Below, one piece after another: positions 9,314-18,494 of a stretch of DNA of 64,000 nucleotides. Below the pieces are notes generated by a model that searched no databases, was not told where the DNA came from, and saw nothing but the letters and a program-made list of their open reading frames with translations. Within the stretch, counting starts at the first letter, position 1, and every line of letters starts with the position of its first letter. The position numbers and the translations under genes are program-made. This stretch comes from Bradyrhizobium ottawaense (GTDB taxonomy: Bacteria; Pseudomonadota; Alphaproteobacteria; Rhizobiales; Xanthobacteraceae). The stretch covers positions 806,001-870,000 of the forward strand of contig NZ_LT629693.1 of NCBI RefSeq assembly GCF_900099825.1, written 5' to 3'.

Positions 9314-10917
9314 TCAATCGCTTTCCATCACTTCGACCACTCGAGCCGCATAAAGCTCCTCCTGGTCCAGTTCACCTTCGACCCTGTGCATGACGCTGTC
9401 GTGGATGCGTGCGGAATTGAATAGTTCCAGGAGTTTCTCGCGGCCTGCTTCAACCGCGATCAGGACAGCACGGTAGTGCTGGAGTCTCCGTTCCCCATGG
9501 GATCCCTTGGCGAGAACATGGTCCTCGGCGATCGCGAGACGATGTCCGTACTGTTCGACCAGTCGCGGGTGGGCATGCTTGCCCTCGGCTCCAAGAGAAT
9601 GCGCACGGATGGCATCGAACTGGGCTCGCGCGATTTCGGCCCGGACAGCCTCTTCGGAGAGCGTCTCTTCTCCGTGGAGCAGGAAATCCTTCCCGGCCAA
9701 CGTCTTGGCGACCGGACCGAGCGTCAATCCGAGCACGACGATGGTCGCGGCGACAACGCAGAAGGTCACGAACAGGATGATATCGCGGCCGGGAAAATTC
9801 TCGGGCAATGACAGTGCGGCTGCAAGACTGACGACCCCGCGCATTCCCGCCCAACTCATCACTAACGGAACGGCTAGCGACGGATATGGATCCCGTTCGC
9901 GGAGAGATGGGATCAGCGCTCTCGGAATATAGGCCGTCGGGAAGATCCACGCGAATCGGGCGAGCACGAGCACCGCAAAGATCGTCGCGGCCGCCGGCAG
10001 AAGCGAAAGAACGGTTCCCCAATCCGCACCGAACCGGTGCAGAACGCCGCGAAGAGCCAGCCCGACAAGCACAAAGACCAACGCCTCCATCACGAAGGTT
10101 ACGACAGACCAGACCGCGAGGGCCTGGACCCGAGACGCCGCGCTCAAGGTCTTGTGCTGCAGACGTCCAAGCACCAGCCCACATGCAACCGTCGAAAGCA
10201 CGCCTGACACATGCAGGCCGTCGGCGAGTAGATAAGCGGCCCAGGCGGACAGGAAGGTCCAGACCACGGTGAGCCGTGCATCCGTCAATCTTCCGGCGAC
10301 GAAGGCGCATATCCAGCCGAGCGCGCGAGACCGATCCCGATGCCCACAGCCGAGACGTAGACGAAGCTTCCTGCGGCCGCCCCCGCGCTGAAGGCACCGG
10401 TCAGTGCCGCAGCGACTGCGAAGCGAAAGAGGACGAGGCCCGAGGCATCGTTGATCAAGCTTTCGCCCTCCAGCAGCACGGCGATGCGCGGCGGGACATT
10501 AAGATGGTCCAGCACCGCACGCGCGGCCACGGCGTCAGGCGGCGAAACGATCGCGCCAAGCGCAAAACACGCGGCCCAAGGCAATGCCGGAAAGAATAAG
10601 TGCGTAACGACGCCGACCAGCAGCGTCGTTACCACGACGGCGCCGACGGCCAGTTGCAGGATTATCCGGAGATTGGCCCGAAAATCCGGCCACACCGTGA
10701 AGTAGGCGCCCGAAAGCAGAAGCGGAGGCAGAAAGAGCACCATGACGAAGTCCGGATCGAACTCCACTTGGGGAAGTCCCGGAACGAGAGCCAGAATGAT
10801 GCCGGCCAGCACCAGCACGGACGCGGACGGCAGGCGCAGGCGACGGGCCACCGCGTCGAGCACGACGGCGATCATCAGGAGCAGCAGGATGGTCTGGAAG
10901 GTCTCGGAGGGGCTCAT
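9314..10917 (-). pseudogene. Na+/H+ antiporter of the CPA1/NhaP family, interrupted by an apparent frameshift
   Basis: Inner-membrane cation/proton exchanger. The N-terminal part (10917 to about 10325) starts MSPSETFQTILLLLM and contains the conserved SPPDAVAARAVLDHLNVP and EGESLINDASGLVL motifs. It then runs out of frame and stops at 10285. The remaining helices (LTDARLTVVWTFLSAWAAYL onward) and the cytoplasmic tail continue in another frame to 9314. Between them the alternative frame reads LGWICAFVAGRLTDARL, so a single missing base in the GCGCGCG run at 10321-10327 explains the break. The joined protein would be about 534 residues, normal for the family. It is the last gene of a long minus-strand operon. 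Confidence 0.85.
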
Positions 10918-10925
10918 CGCGAGCG

Positions 10926-11621
10926 CTAGGCCGTCTTTTGCGGGGCGGGTTCGGACCCCGCTAAAAGCACCGCCGGCAGCGCGACAAGCGGGGGCAGCAC
11001 GAAGCACCAGGTGCCAAACCTGGCATAGAGGCAGGCGCCAGCCGCGCACCCCAACGCGAATGCAGCCACACTCGCCGACATCTTGCCCAAGCGGGGCTTG
11101 GCAACGGTCAGAACAGAGACAGGCGCGCGTCGCAACACATCCGCGACATCGATCATGATCTGGGTTGTCGTTCCCGTCATCAGGGTGCTGGGTGGGTCCG
11201 TCCCCATGTGGATGCGATGGGCCGCGTTTTGAATGGCCATCGCGGCGACAAGGATCATCCCGGTGGCAATCGCGTGCCAGCTATCGCCTTGCACAAATGG
11301 TCCGAAATAGACGGCCGCGGCGCCACCCACGGCGAGAAGCAGCGTCTTGATGGCCAGCATCGAGCGGAGGATCGGCAGTCCCATGGCGGGGAGATAGAAG
11401 CTGAATATCCTCGTGACGATCACGACGACACAGAAGACGGGAAGGGCAAGAAGCTTGGCCAGCGCACCGGACGTTCCGAGCACAATGGCGGCACCGAACG
11501 TGACGAAGTTGCCGGTCACGTGCGCAGTGAAGAGTCCCTGAAGAGCGAGAAAGCCGGCGGTATCAACGAAGCCGGCGTTGAGAGTCATCAAGAGAGCGAG
11601 AAGGGAAATGGACTTCGACAT
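10926..11621 (-). CDS. DUF1275 (YoaK-like) membrane protein
   Basis: Integral membrane protein of 231 residues with about six hydrophobic segments and the signature region DTAGFLALQGLFTAHVTGNF typical of the family. Its function is unknown; it is often called a YoaK family protein. The ATG at 11621 sits two bases after the stop of the upstream porin gene. The gene ends eight bases before the antiporter start, so it belongs to the same transcript. The start was chosen because the preceding 49 in-frame residues overlap the porin and look unlike a membrane protein. Confidence 0.88.
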   Translation of the reverse strand: MSKSISLLALLMTLNAGFVDTAGFLALQGLFTAHVTGNFVTFGAAIVLGTSGALAKLLALPVFCVVVIVTRIFSFYLPAMGLPILRSMLAIKTLLLAVGGAAAVYFGPFVQGDSWHAIATGMILVAAMAIQNAAHRIHMGTDPPSTLMTGTTTQIMIDVADVLRRAPVSVLTVAKPRLGKMSASVAAFALGCAAGACLYARFGTWCFVLPPLVALPAVLLAGSEPAPQKTA

Positions 11622-11622
11622 G

Positions 11623-13047
11623 CTACCAGCCGTATTGGAGTTGGACACCCAGATAGTTGCTCGTGTGTCCACCGGCGCGGATGATCGTGTTGCCGACATC
11701 GAAATGCACGGCCTCGATGGCGCCCGCGAGATGGTCGTTGAACGCGTAGTCGACGCGAAGCTGACCATAGGCTCCGGTCCAGTTGCTACCGATGCCGGCA
11801 GTGCCCGCGATGGGCACGTTGGGCTGGACGTAGATCGCGTCGGCCGTTGTTTCCCGCCATTGCAAGCCGATGGCGCCCATCACCTTCAGCCGGCTCACCG
11901 GACTGACGGTGATAGAGGGTTTGAGATGCACCAGGTTCACGTAACCCGTGTAACCGGCAAGCGTGAAGTAGTAGCCGTTCGGGAAGAGCGGGTTGAACGT
12001 GCCCACCGTTCCGTCCGCCGGGCGGTGGTCTCCGGAAGCAGTATCGAACTGGATACCCAGGCGGGGCTGCCATGGTACGCTCGCCAACGTGTAGCCCGTT
12101 CGCGCACCGACGGCCCAGGCGCGAATGTCCGTGGTGCCCACCTGGCCTACCTGCCCCATGGCCTCCAGGTCCCAATCGAACTGCTGAGTCTTGCCAGCGA
12201 ACCGTCCATCAAAGACGTGCCGGTGCTCCGCGCCAAAGGCGTCGAGGTATTTGGCGTTACTTCGTTCGTAGAGCGAATAGTAGCCGGACAGTTCGTTGTC
12301 TCCGAGCACCTTCCGTTCCACCCGCAGCGTGCTGAACTGGAACTGATCGTTCGACGTATCGTCGAAGGGGCGCCCGTCGAAATACTGGACGGGTCGGCTG
12401 ACGAATCCGATGAAGCGCCAAACCCCGGTCTCCCAGTCAGCCCAGATGGCATCAAAGGATTGGCGTACGTTCGGTCCGTCTCGCGACGATACGAAACGCT
12501 GCAAGTCGAATGCGAAGTCCTGCCGCCCGGCGCGCGCCTTCAACGTCCCGCCGTCAAACCTGTTGACGTACTCCACGAAAGCGAGCCGGAGATCCAGGCG
12601 ATCCTGGTCGACGGGTGTGACGTTGAACTTATGGAAAGATCGATCGTCCTCGAGTTGAACGAACGCGCGCCAATTTTCGTCGAAGTGAACATCGGCATGG
12701 ATCTGCAGGCGCTGTAAGAGATAGCTGTCCACCGGCGTGTTGCCGGTACCGAAGCCGGCTGCGTTGTTGGTTTCGAAACGTTCGCGCAAGGTGACGCCCA
12801 ACGAAATGTAGCTTTTCGGATCGGTGGCCCACAGCGGGATGTATTTGAGCCCGTCGAACGGTTCGGTGCGCAATCTGGGATCGGCAAGGACCGACCAGTC
12901 CTCCGCCCAGCGGTTCGCCTGAATCGCGGGCCTCTTGGGTAGAGCGGCGTCCCCGTCGTCTGCCTGCGCGCAATCGACGCCGGCGCCGAGAAGCGCAAGC
13001 ACCAGGACGATCCAAAAAGAGTTGCGCAGACCGGCCCGTGCTGACAT
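11623..13047 (-). CDS. Alginate-export-type outer-membrane beta-barrel porin
   Basis: Secreted protein of 474 residues: signal peptide at residues 1-29 (NSFWIVLVLALLGAGVDCAQA), then a long run of alternating aromatic/polar strands ending in a C-terminal LQYGW. The outer-membrane barrel fold and the segments ISLGVTLRERFET and KARAGRQDF match the Alginate_exp family. In soil bacteria such porins usually accompany catabolic enzymes and admit small organic substrates rather than alginate, and there are no alginate genes here. It sits between the glyoxalase-fold gene (14 bp upstream) and the DUF1275 gene. Confidence 0.85.
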   Translation of the reverse strand: MSARAGLRNSFWIVLVLALLGAGVDCAQADDGDAALPKRPAIQANRWAEDWSVLADPRLRTEPFDGLKYIPLWATDPKSYISLGVTLRERFETNNAAGFGTGNTPVDSYLLQRLQIHADVHFDENWRAFVQLEDDRSFHKFNVTPVDQDRLDLRLAFVEYVNRFDGGTLKARAGRQDFAFDLQRFVSSRDGPNVRQSFDAIWADWETGVWRFIGFVSRPVQYFDGRPFDDTSNDQFQFSTLRVERKVLGDNELSGYYSLYERSNAKYLDAFGAEHRHVFDGRFAGKTQQFDWDLEAMGQVGQVGTTDIRAWAVGARTGYTLASVPWQPRLGIQFDTASGDHRPADGTVGTFNPLFPNGYYFTLAGYTGYVNLVHLKPSITVSPVSRLKVMGAIGLQWRETTADAIYVQPNVPIAGTAGIGSNWTGAYGQLRVDYAFNDHLAGAIEAVHFDVGNTIIRAGGHTSNYLGVQLQYGW

Positions 13048-13061
13048 CGGCTGAAATCACC

Positions 13062-13997
13062 TCATTTGCTGTCGGCCCGGGATGCGCTCTTCGGCCCGGG
13101 CGAGTGTATTTCGGCGACATAGCCGCCCGGGAACATGACGAACGCCGCCGAGCGGCCGTCCGACGTGTAGGGTTCAACGAGTACCGTGGCGCCGGCGTCC
13201 TTTGCCTTGCCGAGCGTCGCGGCGAGGTCAGCCACTTCATAGCCCGTCGTCTCCCGCCCATAGGGATAAGGCAGATGACCATCCGTGACCAGCACGACCA
13301 TCTTCCCGAAGGGGGACTCAATCCGGATGCGTCGGTAGGTCGCGTCGGACCTGCCGATCTCGATCCCGGGCGCCTTCGCATCGTCGGAGACGACCTTGCC
13401 GCGGGAGAACGCGACGAAGCTCCGGGTGAAGGCGGCCGCCCTGTCGGCCGAAACGTACACCCGATTCTCCGGGATCTTCTCGAAGGGAGCGTAGTTCGAT
13501 TTGGTCGTGTGCCAGTAGAGCTGCATATTGACGCCGCCCGGCCACTGGATCACCGCGTCGCGCCCGATCGGATCCGGGAAGGTCGCGACGATCACGTCGG
13601 CGCCGGCTGCACGGGCGGACTTGATCGCAACGTCGATGTCGCTGACCAGGTATCCGTTGCGCTCGGCACCAAACGGGTACGGCACGGGCGTCTTGAAACC
13701 AAACACCGAGACCGTGCCGACCGGTGTCTGAAGCAGCTGCGAAGTCGTACTGCTTGGCGTGGGCGTGACAGTCGCAACCACCTGCTTGGTGCTTTGACCA
13801 CCAAAAGTCGCGAGAAAACTCGATACGAACTTGTCCACTTCCTCGGGTGCGACATAGACATGGGTCGTATCGTATTGCGGCGCGACGGAGACCGTCTCGC
13901 GCCCGGCCCTGCCCGTATCCTTGGCGATCGCCGGCATCGCTGCGGCGGCGACAGCCGCGACGGACAGGAGCAGAATCGATGCGGATAGCCTTTTCAT
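13062..13997 (-). CDS. Exported glyoxalase/VOC-fold protein
   Basis: Protein of 311 residues with a clear signal peptide (MKRLSASILLLSVAAVAAAA, cleavage near AIA-KD). The mature part carries two VOC-like halves: THVYVAPEEVDKFVSSFLATFG onward, and residues from about 165 on (RVYVSADRAAAFTRSFVAF). I chose ATG 13997, preceded by a GGGAG site, over a TTG two codons earlier. A periplasmic VOC protein is unusual, since most are cytoplasmic. Metal ligands cannot be assigned with confidence, so its reaction is unknown. Confidence 0.8.
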   Translation of the reverse strand: MKRLSASILLLSVAAVAAAAMPAIAKDTGRAGRETVSVAPQYDTTHVYVAPEEVDKFVSSFLATFGGQSTKQVVATVTPTPSSTTSQLLQTPVGTVSVFGFKTPVPYPFGAERNGYLVSDIDVAIKSARAAGADVIVATFPDPIGRDAVIQWPGGVNMQLYWHTTKSNYAPFEKIPENRVYVSADRAAAFTRSFVAFSRGKVVSDDAKAPGIEIGRSDATYRRIRIESPFGKMVVLVTDGHLPYPYGRETTGYEVADLAATLGKAKDAGATVLVEPYTSDGRSAAFVMFPGGYVAEIHSPGPKSASRADSK

Positions 13998-14021
13998 GGG
14001 CAACTCCCTAAGCGAGATTTA

Positions 14022-14462
14022 CTACGAAACGTGGTTTCGACGAGATGCCGTCGCTTCGGCGTAAATCGACGCGACGACTAAACCGGCGATGAGGCCGAGG
14101 TGTTCGAAGAACGCATTCATCGCCACGAACTGTTCGTGGCCGGTGGATAGCCAAAATGCGTTCGCGGTCAGCATCGCTACAAAAGTCAGCACACCGAGTC
14201 CACCGGCCCCGACCCACACAAGCCGATTAGCGACGACGAGCAGCGAGCCGCCCAGCTCGATGACGATCGCAAGCGTCGCCCACAGCCAACCTGGATTGAG
14301 ACCGAACCTTTCCTGCTCGGCTACGGCGCCGGCGAAGTCTGAGAGCTTGGCGACACCTCCGATCAGATAGGCCGATACCAGCGCGAGACGCACCAGCGGC
14401 CAAAGCCACGGCCAGGCGAGAATCTGGCGGATCAGGCGCGGCGTGTCGATGCGGCCGATCAT
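14022..14462 (-). CDS. DoxX-family membrane protein
   Basis: Protein of 146 residues with four hydrophobic segments. The motif ALVSAYLIGGVAKLSDF near residue 30 and the later GLNPGWLWATLAIVIELGGS are typical of DoxX/DoxD-like proteins of the inner membrane. The ATG at 14462 lies one base after the stop of the amidohydrolase gene, indicating coupled translation. DoxX proteins are linked to redox or quinone-related stress in some bacteria; no specific role can be read here. Confidence 0.85.
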   Translation of the reverse strand: MIGRIDTPRLIRQILAWPWLWPLVRLALVSAYLIGGVAKLSDFAGAVAEQERFGLNPGWLWATLAIVIELGGSLLVVANRLVWVGAGGLGVLTFVAMLTANAFWLSTGHEQFVAMNAFFEHLGLIAGLVVASIYAEATASRRNHVS

Positions 14463-14463
14463 C

Positions 14464-16344
14464 CTAGACCGCCCAGCAGGCACATCCGAGCGCGCCCCAG
14501 AAACTCCTGATGTCCGAAACCGGAAGTTTGCTGGACCAGGCGCGGGCGTGATCATGCCCATGCACGCCGCAGGCGCTGGCGCAGCCACACATCTGCATCG
14601 CCTGCGACCGTATGGCCTTCGCCTTCCCGTCCGACCCGACCCAGTTACCATAACCGCCGAAGCTGCGCACCGGCGACCAATCGGGCATTGCGGGCGGGGG
14701 CGCGGTGTCGTCGAGCGCCTTGAAATCTCCGGCGCCATAGACGATGCGGCCGCCCACGACGGTGAGATCGCTCGTCGTGTCCGCAATCTCGTTTTCGGCG
14801 CAGGAGAAATAGTCGCGATCCGGAACAATGAGGTCGGCGAACTGTCCAACCTGGATCCGCCCCTTCTTGCCCTCTTCATTGGAGAACCAGGTCACATTCT
14901 CGGTCCACATCCGGAGCGCCGCTTCCCTGTCGAGGCAATTTCGCTGCGGATAGAGGCGCAGACCTCCCACCGTCAAGCCGGTCACCAGCCACGCCAGCGA
15001 GACCCAGGGATTGTAGGACGCAACGCGCGTAGCGTCTGTTCCAGCAGAAACCTTGACGCCCTTGTCGATGATCTTCTTCACCGGCGGCGTCGCTTCGGCC
15101 GCGCCATAGCCGTAGCGCTCGACAAAATATTCGCCCTGATAGGCCATGCGGTGCTGCACGGCGATGCCGCCGCCAAGCGCCGCGATGCGGTCGATCGATT
15201 GGTCGGAGATGGTTTCGGCGTGATCGAAGAACCAGTGCAGACCTTCGAGCGGAGTGTCCTGGTTGACCTTTTCGAACACGTCGAGCGCGCGCGAGATCGT
15301 CTCGTCATAGGTTGCGTGCAGGCGCCAGGGCCATCTGTTCTGGACGAGAATGCGGACGACGTCCTCGAGCTGGCCCTCCATCTCGGGCGGCATGTCCGGG
15401 CGCGGCACGCGAAAATCCTCGAAGTCGGCGGCCGAGAACACCAGCATCTCGCCGGCGCCGTTGTGGCGGAAGTAATCGGTGCCCTGCTTGTACTTGGACG
15501 TCCGGGTCCAGTTCAGGAAGTCGTCCTTCTCACCCTTCGGCTTCTGGGTGAAGAGGTTATAGGCAAGCCGGATCGTGAGCTGTCCTTCGTCGGACAGCTT
15601 TTGAATGACCTCGTAGTCCTCCGGATAGTTCTGAAAGCCACCGCCCGCGTCGATGGCGCCGGTGACGCCGAGCCGGTTCAGCTCGCGCATGAAATGCCGG
15701 GTGGAATTGACCTGGTAGTCGAACGGCAGCTTCGGCCCCTTCGCCAGCGTAGCGTAGAGGATGTTGGCGTTCGGTTTCGCCAGCAGCAGTCCGGTCGGAT
15801 TGCCATTTGCATCACGCATGATCTCGCCGCCGGGCGGCTCCGGCGAGTCCTTTGTGTAGCCGACGGCGCGGAGCGCGGCGCCATTCAGGATGGCGCGGTC
15901 ATAGAGATGCAGGATGAAGACGGGGGTATCGGGCGCGGCCGCGTTGAGCTCGTCGATGGTCGGCAGCCGCTTCTCGGCGAACTGGTGCTCTGTGAAGCCG
16001 CCGACGACGCGCACCCATTGCGGTGGCGGCGTGATCGCGACCTGCTTCTTCAGCATAGCCATGGCATCGGCGAGCGACCACACGCCGTCCCAGCGCAGCT
16101 CCATGTTGAAGTTGAGCCCGCCGCGAATGAAGTGGAGGTGGTTGTCGATCAGGCCGGGCAATACGCGACGGCCCTTGAGATCGATGACCTTCGTCGACGG
16201 ACCGGCGAGCGGCATGATCTCCCGATCGTGGCCGACGGCGCTGAACACGCCGTCCCTGATCGCCACGGCGCTGGCGGTCGGGTTGCCATGGTCAAGCGTG
16301 GTGAAAAGACCGCGGTGGAAAATGACATCAGGCGCGCCATTCAT
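14464..16344 (-). CDS. YtcJ-like metal-dependent amidohydrolase with a Cys/His-rich C-terminal tail
   Basis: Amidohydrolase-superfamily enzyme of 626 residues. The N-terminal metal-binding LPGLIDNHLHFIRGG supplies the HxH pair. A distal His lies in LHWFFDHAETIS, and the metal-binding Asp in VSAGTDATRVASYNPW. The composite beta domain closes with GQFADLIVPDRD, the usual end of YtcJ-type proteins. The sequence then continues about 100 residues more, ending in a Cys/His cluster (MCGCASACGVHGHDHARAW and later GALGCACWAV), which looks like an added metal-binding segment. The gene overlaps the XapX gene start-to-stop. The substrate is presumably an amide or N-acyl compound. Confidence 0.88.
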   Translation of the reverse strand: MNGAPDVIFHRGLFTTLDHGNPTASAVAIRDGVFSAVGHDREIMPLAGPSTKVIDLKGRRVLPGLIDNHLHFIRGGLNFNMELRWDGVWSLADAMAMLKKQVAITPPPQWVRVVGGFTEHQFAEKRLPTIDELNAAAPDTPVFILHLYDRAILNGAALRAVGYTKDSPEPPGGEIMRDANGNPTGLLLAKPNANILYATLAKGPKLPFDYQVNSTRHFMRELNRLGVTGAIDAGGGFQNYPEDYEVIQKLSDEGQLTIRLAYNLFTQKPKGEKDDFLNWTRTSKYKQGTDYFRHNGAGEMLVFSAADFEDFRVPRPDMPPEMEGQLEDVVRILVQNRWPWRLHATYDETISRALDVFEKVNQDTPLEGLHWFFDHAETISDQSIDRIAALGGGIAVQHRMAYQGEYFVERYGYGAAEATPPVKKIIDKGVKVSAGTDATRVASYNPWVSLAWLVTGLTVGGLRLYPQRNCLDREAALRMWTENVTWFSNEEGKKGRIQVGQFADLIVPDRDYFSCAENEIADTTSDLTVVGGRIVYGAGDFKALDDTAPPPAMPDWSPVRSFGGYGNWVGSDGKAKAIRSQAMQMCGCASACGVHGHDHARAWSSKLPVSDIRSFWGALGCACWAV

Positions 16345-16631
16345 GATCCACTCTCCGTGGTCTTTACCGTCGCAGCGGCGTTGGATTGCAAACTACGGCC
16401 GCCGGGCAGCATGCCGAACATGTGGGGCGCGCACTTCGCCTGCCGCCAGGCAGCGGCGAGTCCATGACCCGCGGCGACCTGCTTGGCGATCGGGACGATC
16501 TGCTCGCCCGCCAGAATTCCCAACAGCCCAACCAGCGCCACCAGCGGCGGCGCCGGCGATCGGACATCAAGCAGGCTGTAGATGACGCCGACCAAAAGGC
16601 CGGCGCCGAGGGACAGAACATAGATCTTCAT
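16341..16631 (-). CDS. XapX domain-containing (DUF1427) small membrane protein
   Basis: Protein of 96 residues. Two hydrophobic helices at the N-terminus (MKIYVLSLGAGLLVGVIYSL and PLVALVGLLGILAGEQIVP) match the XapX/DUF1427 family almost exactly. The C-terminal 40 residues are unrelated linker. The stop overlaps the amidohydrolase ATG by four bases. XapX proteins are commonly encoded beside YcaC-like hydrolases and amidohydrolases. The function is unknown, possibly a membrane anchor or transport accessory. Confidence 0.85.
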   Translation of the reverse strand: MKIYVLSLGAGLLVGVIYSLLDVRSPAPPLVALVGLLGILAGEQIVPIAKQVAAGHGLAAAWRQAKCAPHMFGMLPGGRSLQSNAAATVKTTESGS

Positions 16632-16663
16632 CGCAGGCATCCCGAGGAAGCTATTGAGAGCAA

Positions 16664-17314
16664 TCAGGCCACCTTGGTGCCGGCCTCGGAGGCATGCTCG
16701 CCGAGAGCCCACTTCGAGAAGCGGACCTGAATGCCGTACGGCGAGTGCGCACGCAGGATGTCCATCATGCCTTCGTAGGTCTCGGTGCGCGCCCAATCCT
16801 GCTGGAGCTCAAACGCGTATTGGCACGACGTGATCGGAACCGCACCGGCCTGCACCAGGCGATCCATTGAACGGTTGTGCGCCTCCATCGAAAGATCGCC
16901 GCAGGCATCCGCCGCTACATACACCTCATAGCCTTCCTTGAGCATGTCCAGCGCCGGAAACATCACGCAAGCTTCCGTCCAGAGACCTCCGAGCACGAAC
17001 TTCTTGCGCCCGGTTGCGGCAACGGCCTTCCGAAAATTCGCATTGAGCCACGAGTTCATAGACGTACGGTCGATGACGTCGTGTTTGGGAAACAGCTCCA
17101 CGACTTCCGGCATGAACGGTCCGGAAAATGAATCTTTTGCAACCGTGGACAGGACAGTCGGAATCTTGAACAGCTTGGCGGCCTTCGCCAGAATCTGGAC
17201 ATTGTTGAACACCACGAGCCGGTCGTGTGACTGGACGCCCTGGTACATCGCCGGTTGATAGTCAATGAGCGCAATGGCGCTGTTGTCGGGGGTCAGCATT
17301 TCGAGTTTGGACAT
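16664..17314 (-). CDS. YcaC-like isochorismatase-fold hydrolase
   Basis: Cysteine hydrolase of 216 residues. The expected triad is present: Asp in ALIDYQPAM, Lys in STVAKDSFSG and nucleophile Cys in GLWTEACVMFPAL. It has the cis-peptide region and C-terminal segment ETYEGMMDILRAHSPYG of the YcaC group. Such enzymes cleave C-N bonds in amides or N-carbamoyl compounds. It is first of the long minus-strand operon and 349 bp from a divergent hydrolase operon that contains a paralogue. Confidence 0.92.
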   Translation of the reverse strand: MSKLEMLTPDNSAIALIDYQPAMYQGVQSHDRLVVFNNVQILAKAAKLFKIPTVLSTVAKDSFSGPFMPEVVELFPKHDVIDRTSMNSWLNANFRKAVAATGRKKFVLGGLWTEACVMFPALDMLKEGYEVYVAADACGDLSMEAHNRSMDRLVQAGAVPITSCQYAFELQQDWARTETYEGMMDILRAHSPYGIQVRFSKWALGEHASEAGTKVA

Positions 17315-17663
17315 CGAGATTTCTCCTTGAATTGACGATCGCTGGCTGAAGCGAATGGCATCCTGCGTCCGCGCACCTTGCGTGTATGATCCGCGCCGAC
17401 GCCGCGTGATTGGACAAGTTCATCACTGCTTGGACGAAGTCGCGATGAAGGCTTGCGTGCGACGAACCGTCCCTGACGACGCCTCAAGCTGGGATCGCCT
17501 CCCGCAGAACCTGGTTGGTGCGTCCGCCAGAAACGCGACGACGTGCAAAGAGCGCCGAGATCGTCCAAGCCATCGCACTTTCCATCCAGGATTTTGGCGA
17601 AGGATGGCCAGCCGCGCTCATGACATCAGCCGCTCGGCCACAGCCATAATGAAGGAATGATAG
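17315..17663. other. Divergent promoter region between two hydrolase operons
   Basis: A gap of 349 bp with no convincing reading frame of its own. It must hold the start signals for the long minus-strand operon and for the plus-strand alpha/beta hydrolase pair. I could not assign -35/-10 boxes or an operator palindrome by eye. The AraC regulator at 19147-20073 is the nearest candidate regulator for both units. Confidence 0.4.
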
Positions 17664-18479
17664 ATGGCGCTGCTGAAACTGCGGGATGGTACCGACCTCT
17701 ACTTCAAGGACCGGGGTAGCGGAAAACCGATACTCTTCAGCCACGGCTGGCCGCTCAGCGCGGATATGTGGGACGCCCAGATGCTGTTTTTCGCCAGCCG
17801 CGGTTTCCGAGCGGTGGCCTTCGATCGCCGTGGTTTTGGCCGGTCGGGTCAGCCGTGGGGCGGCTACGACTACGATACGTTCGCGGATGATATCGCCGAG
17901 CTCATCAAGTATCTCGATCTCGGAGACGTCGCCCTGGTCGGCTTCTCGATGGGAGGCGGAGACATAGTGCGCTACATGGCGCGCCACGGCTCCTCGCTCG
18001 TGTCAAAACTGGCGTTGGTGAGTGCCGTGACTCCCTTGTTCGGCAAGACGGTAGACCACGACGGGGTCGACAAGTCCGTCTTCGACGGCATCAAGGCCGG
18101 GCTCGTCGAGGATCGTCCGCAATTCCTGGACGACTTCAGTACGCTTTTCTATGGAACCAATCACGGCATGAAAGTGTCCCAAGGGGTGTTTAAGCAGACG
18201 CTGCAGATCGGCTTGCAGGCCTCCATCAAGGCGACGATCGACTGCGTGACCGCATTCTCCGAGACCGACTTCCGTCCAGATATGGCCAAAATCGACGTGC
18301 CAACGCTCGTGATCCACGGCGACGACGATCAGGTGGTTCCGCTTCAATACACCGGAAAGCTCGCGGCCGAGTTGATCACGTCCGCCAAGCTCAAGGTCTA
18401 TTCGGGAGCCCCGCATGCGACCGCTATCACTCATGCGGATCTGCTCAATGCGGATCTGCTCAAATTCCTGAATTCGTGA
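17664..18479 (+). CDS. Alpha/beta hydrolase (non-haem chloroperoxidase/esterase-like)
   Basis: Protein of 271 residues of the arylesterase/perhydrolase group. Visible parts are the oxyanion region LFSHGWPLSADMWDAQM, the nucleophile elbow GFSMGGGD, the acid in VIHGDDDQVVP and the base His in SGAPHATAITHAD. The family is usually annotated as cofactor-free haloperoxidase but mostly hydrolyses esters or lactones. The ATG is 349 bp from the divergent YcaC-like gene and is followed by a second isochorismatase-fold hydrolase after 15 bp, probably on the same mRNA. Confidence 0.9.
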   Translation: MALLKLRDGTDLYFKDRGSGKPILFSHGWPLSADMWDAQMLFFASRGFRAVAFDRRGFGRSGQPWGGYDYDTFADDIAELIKYLDLGDVALVGFSMGGGDIVRYMARHGSSLVSKLALVSAVTPLFGKTVDHDGVDKSVFDGIKAGLVEDRPQFLDDFSTLFYGTNHGMKVSQGVFKQTLQIGLQASIKATIDCVTAFSETDFRPDMAKIDVPTLVIHGDDDQVVPLQYTGKLAAELITSAKLKVYSGAPHATAITHADLLNADLLKFLNS

Positions 18480-18494
18480 AATTAAGGTGACCAC

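Noticed and set aside
14443..16467. A 674-codon open frame on the plus strand
   Set aside because: It lies opposite the well-supported amidohydrolase, has no recognisable domain and reflects the GC-rich codon bias of the real gene.
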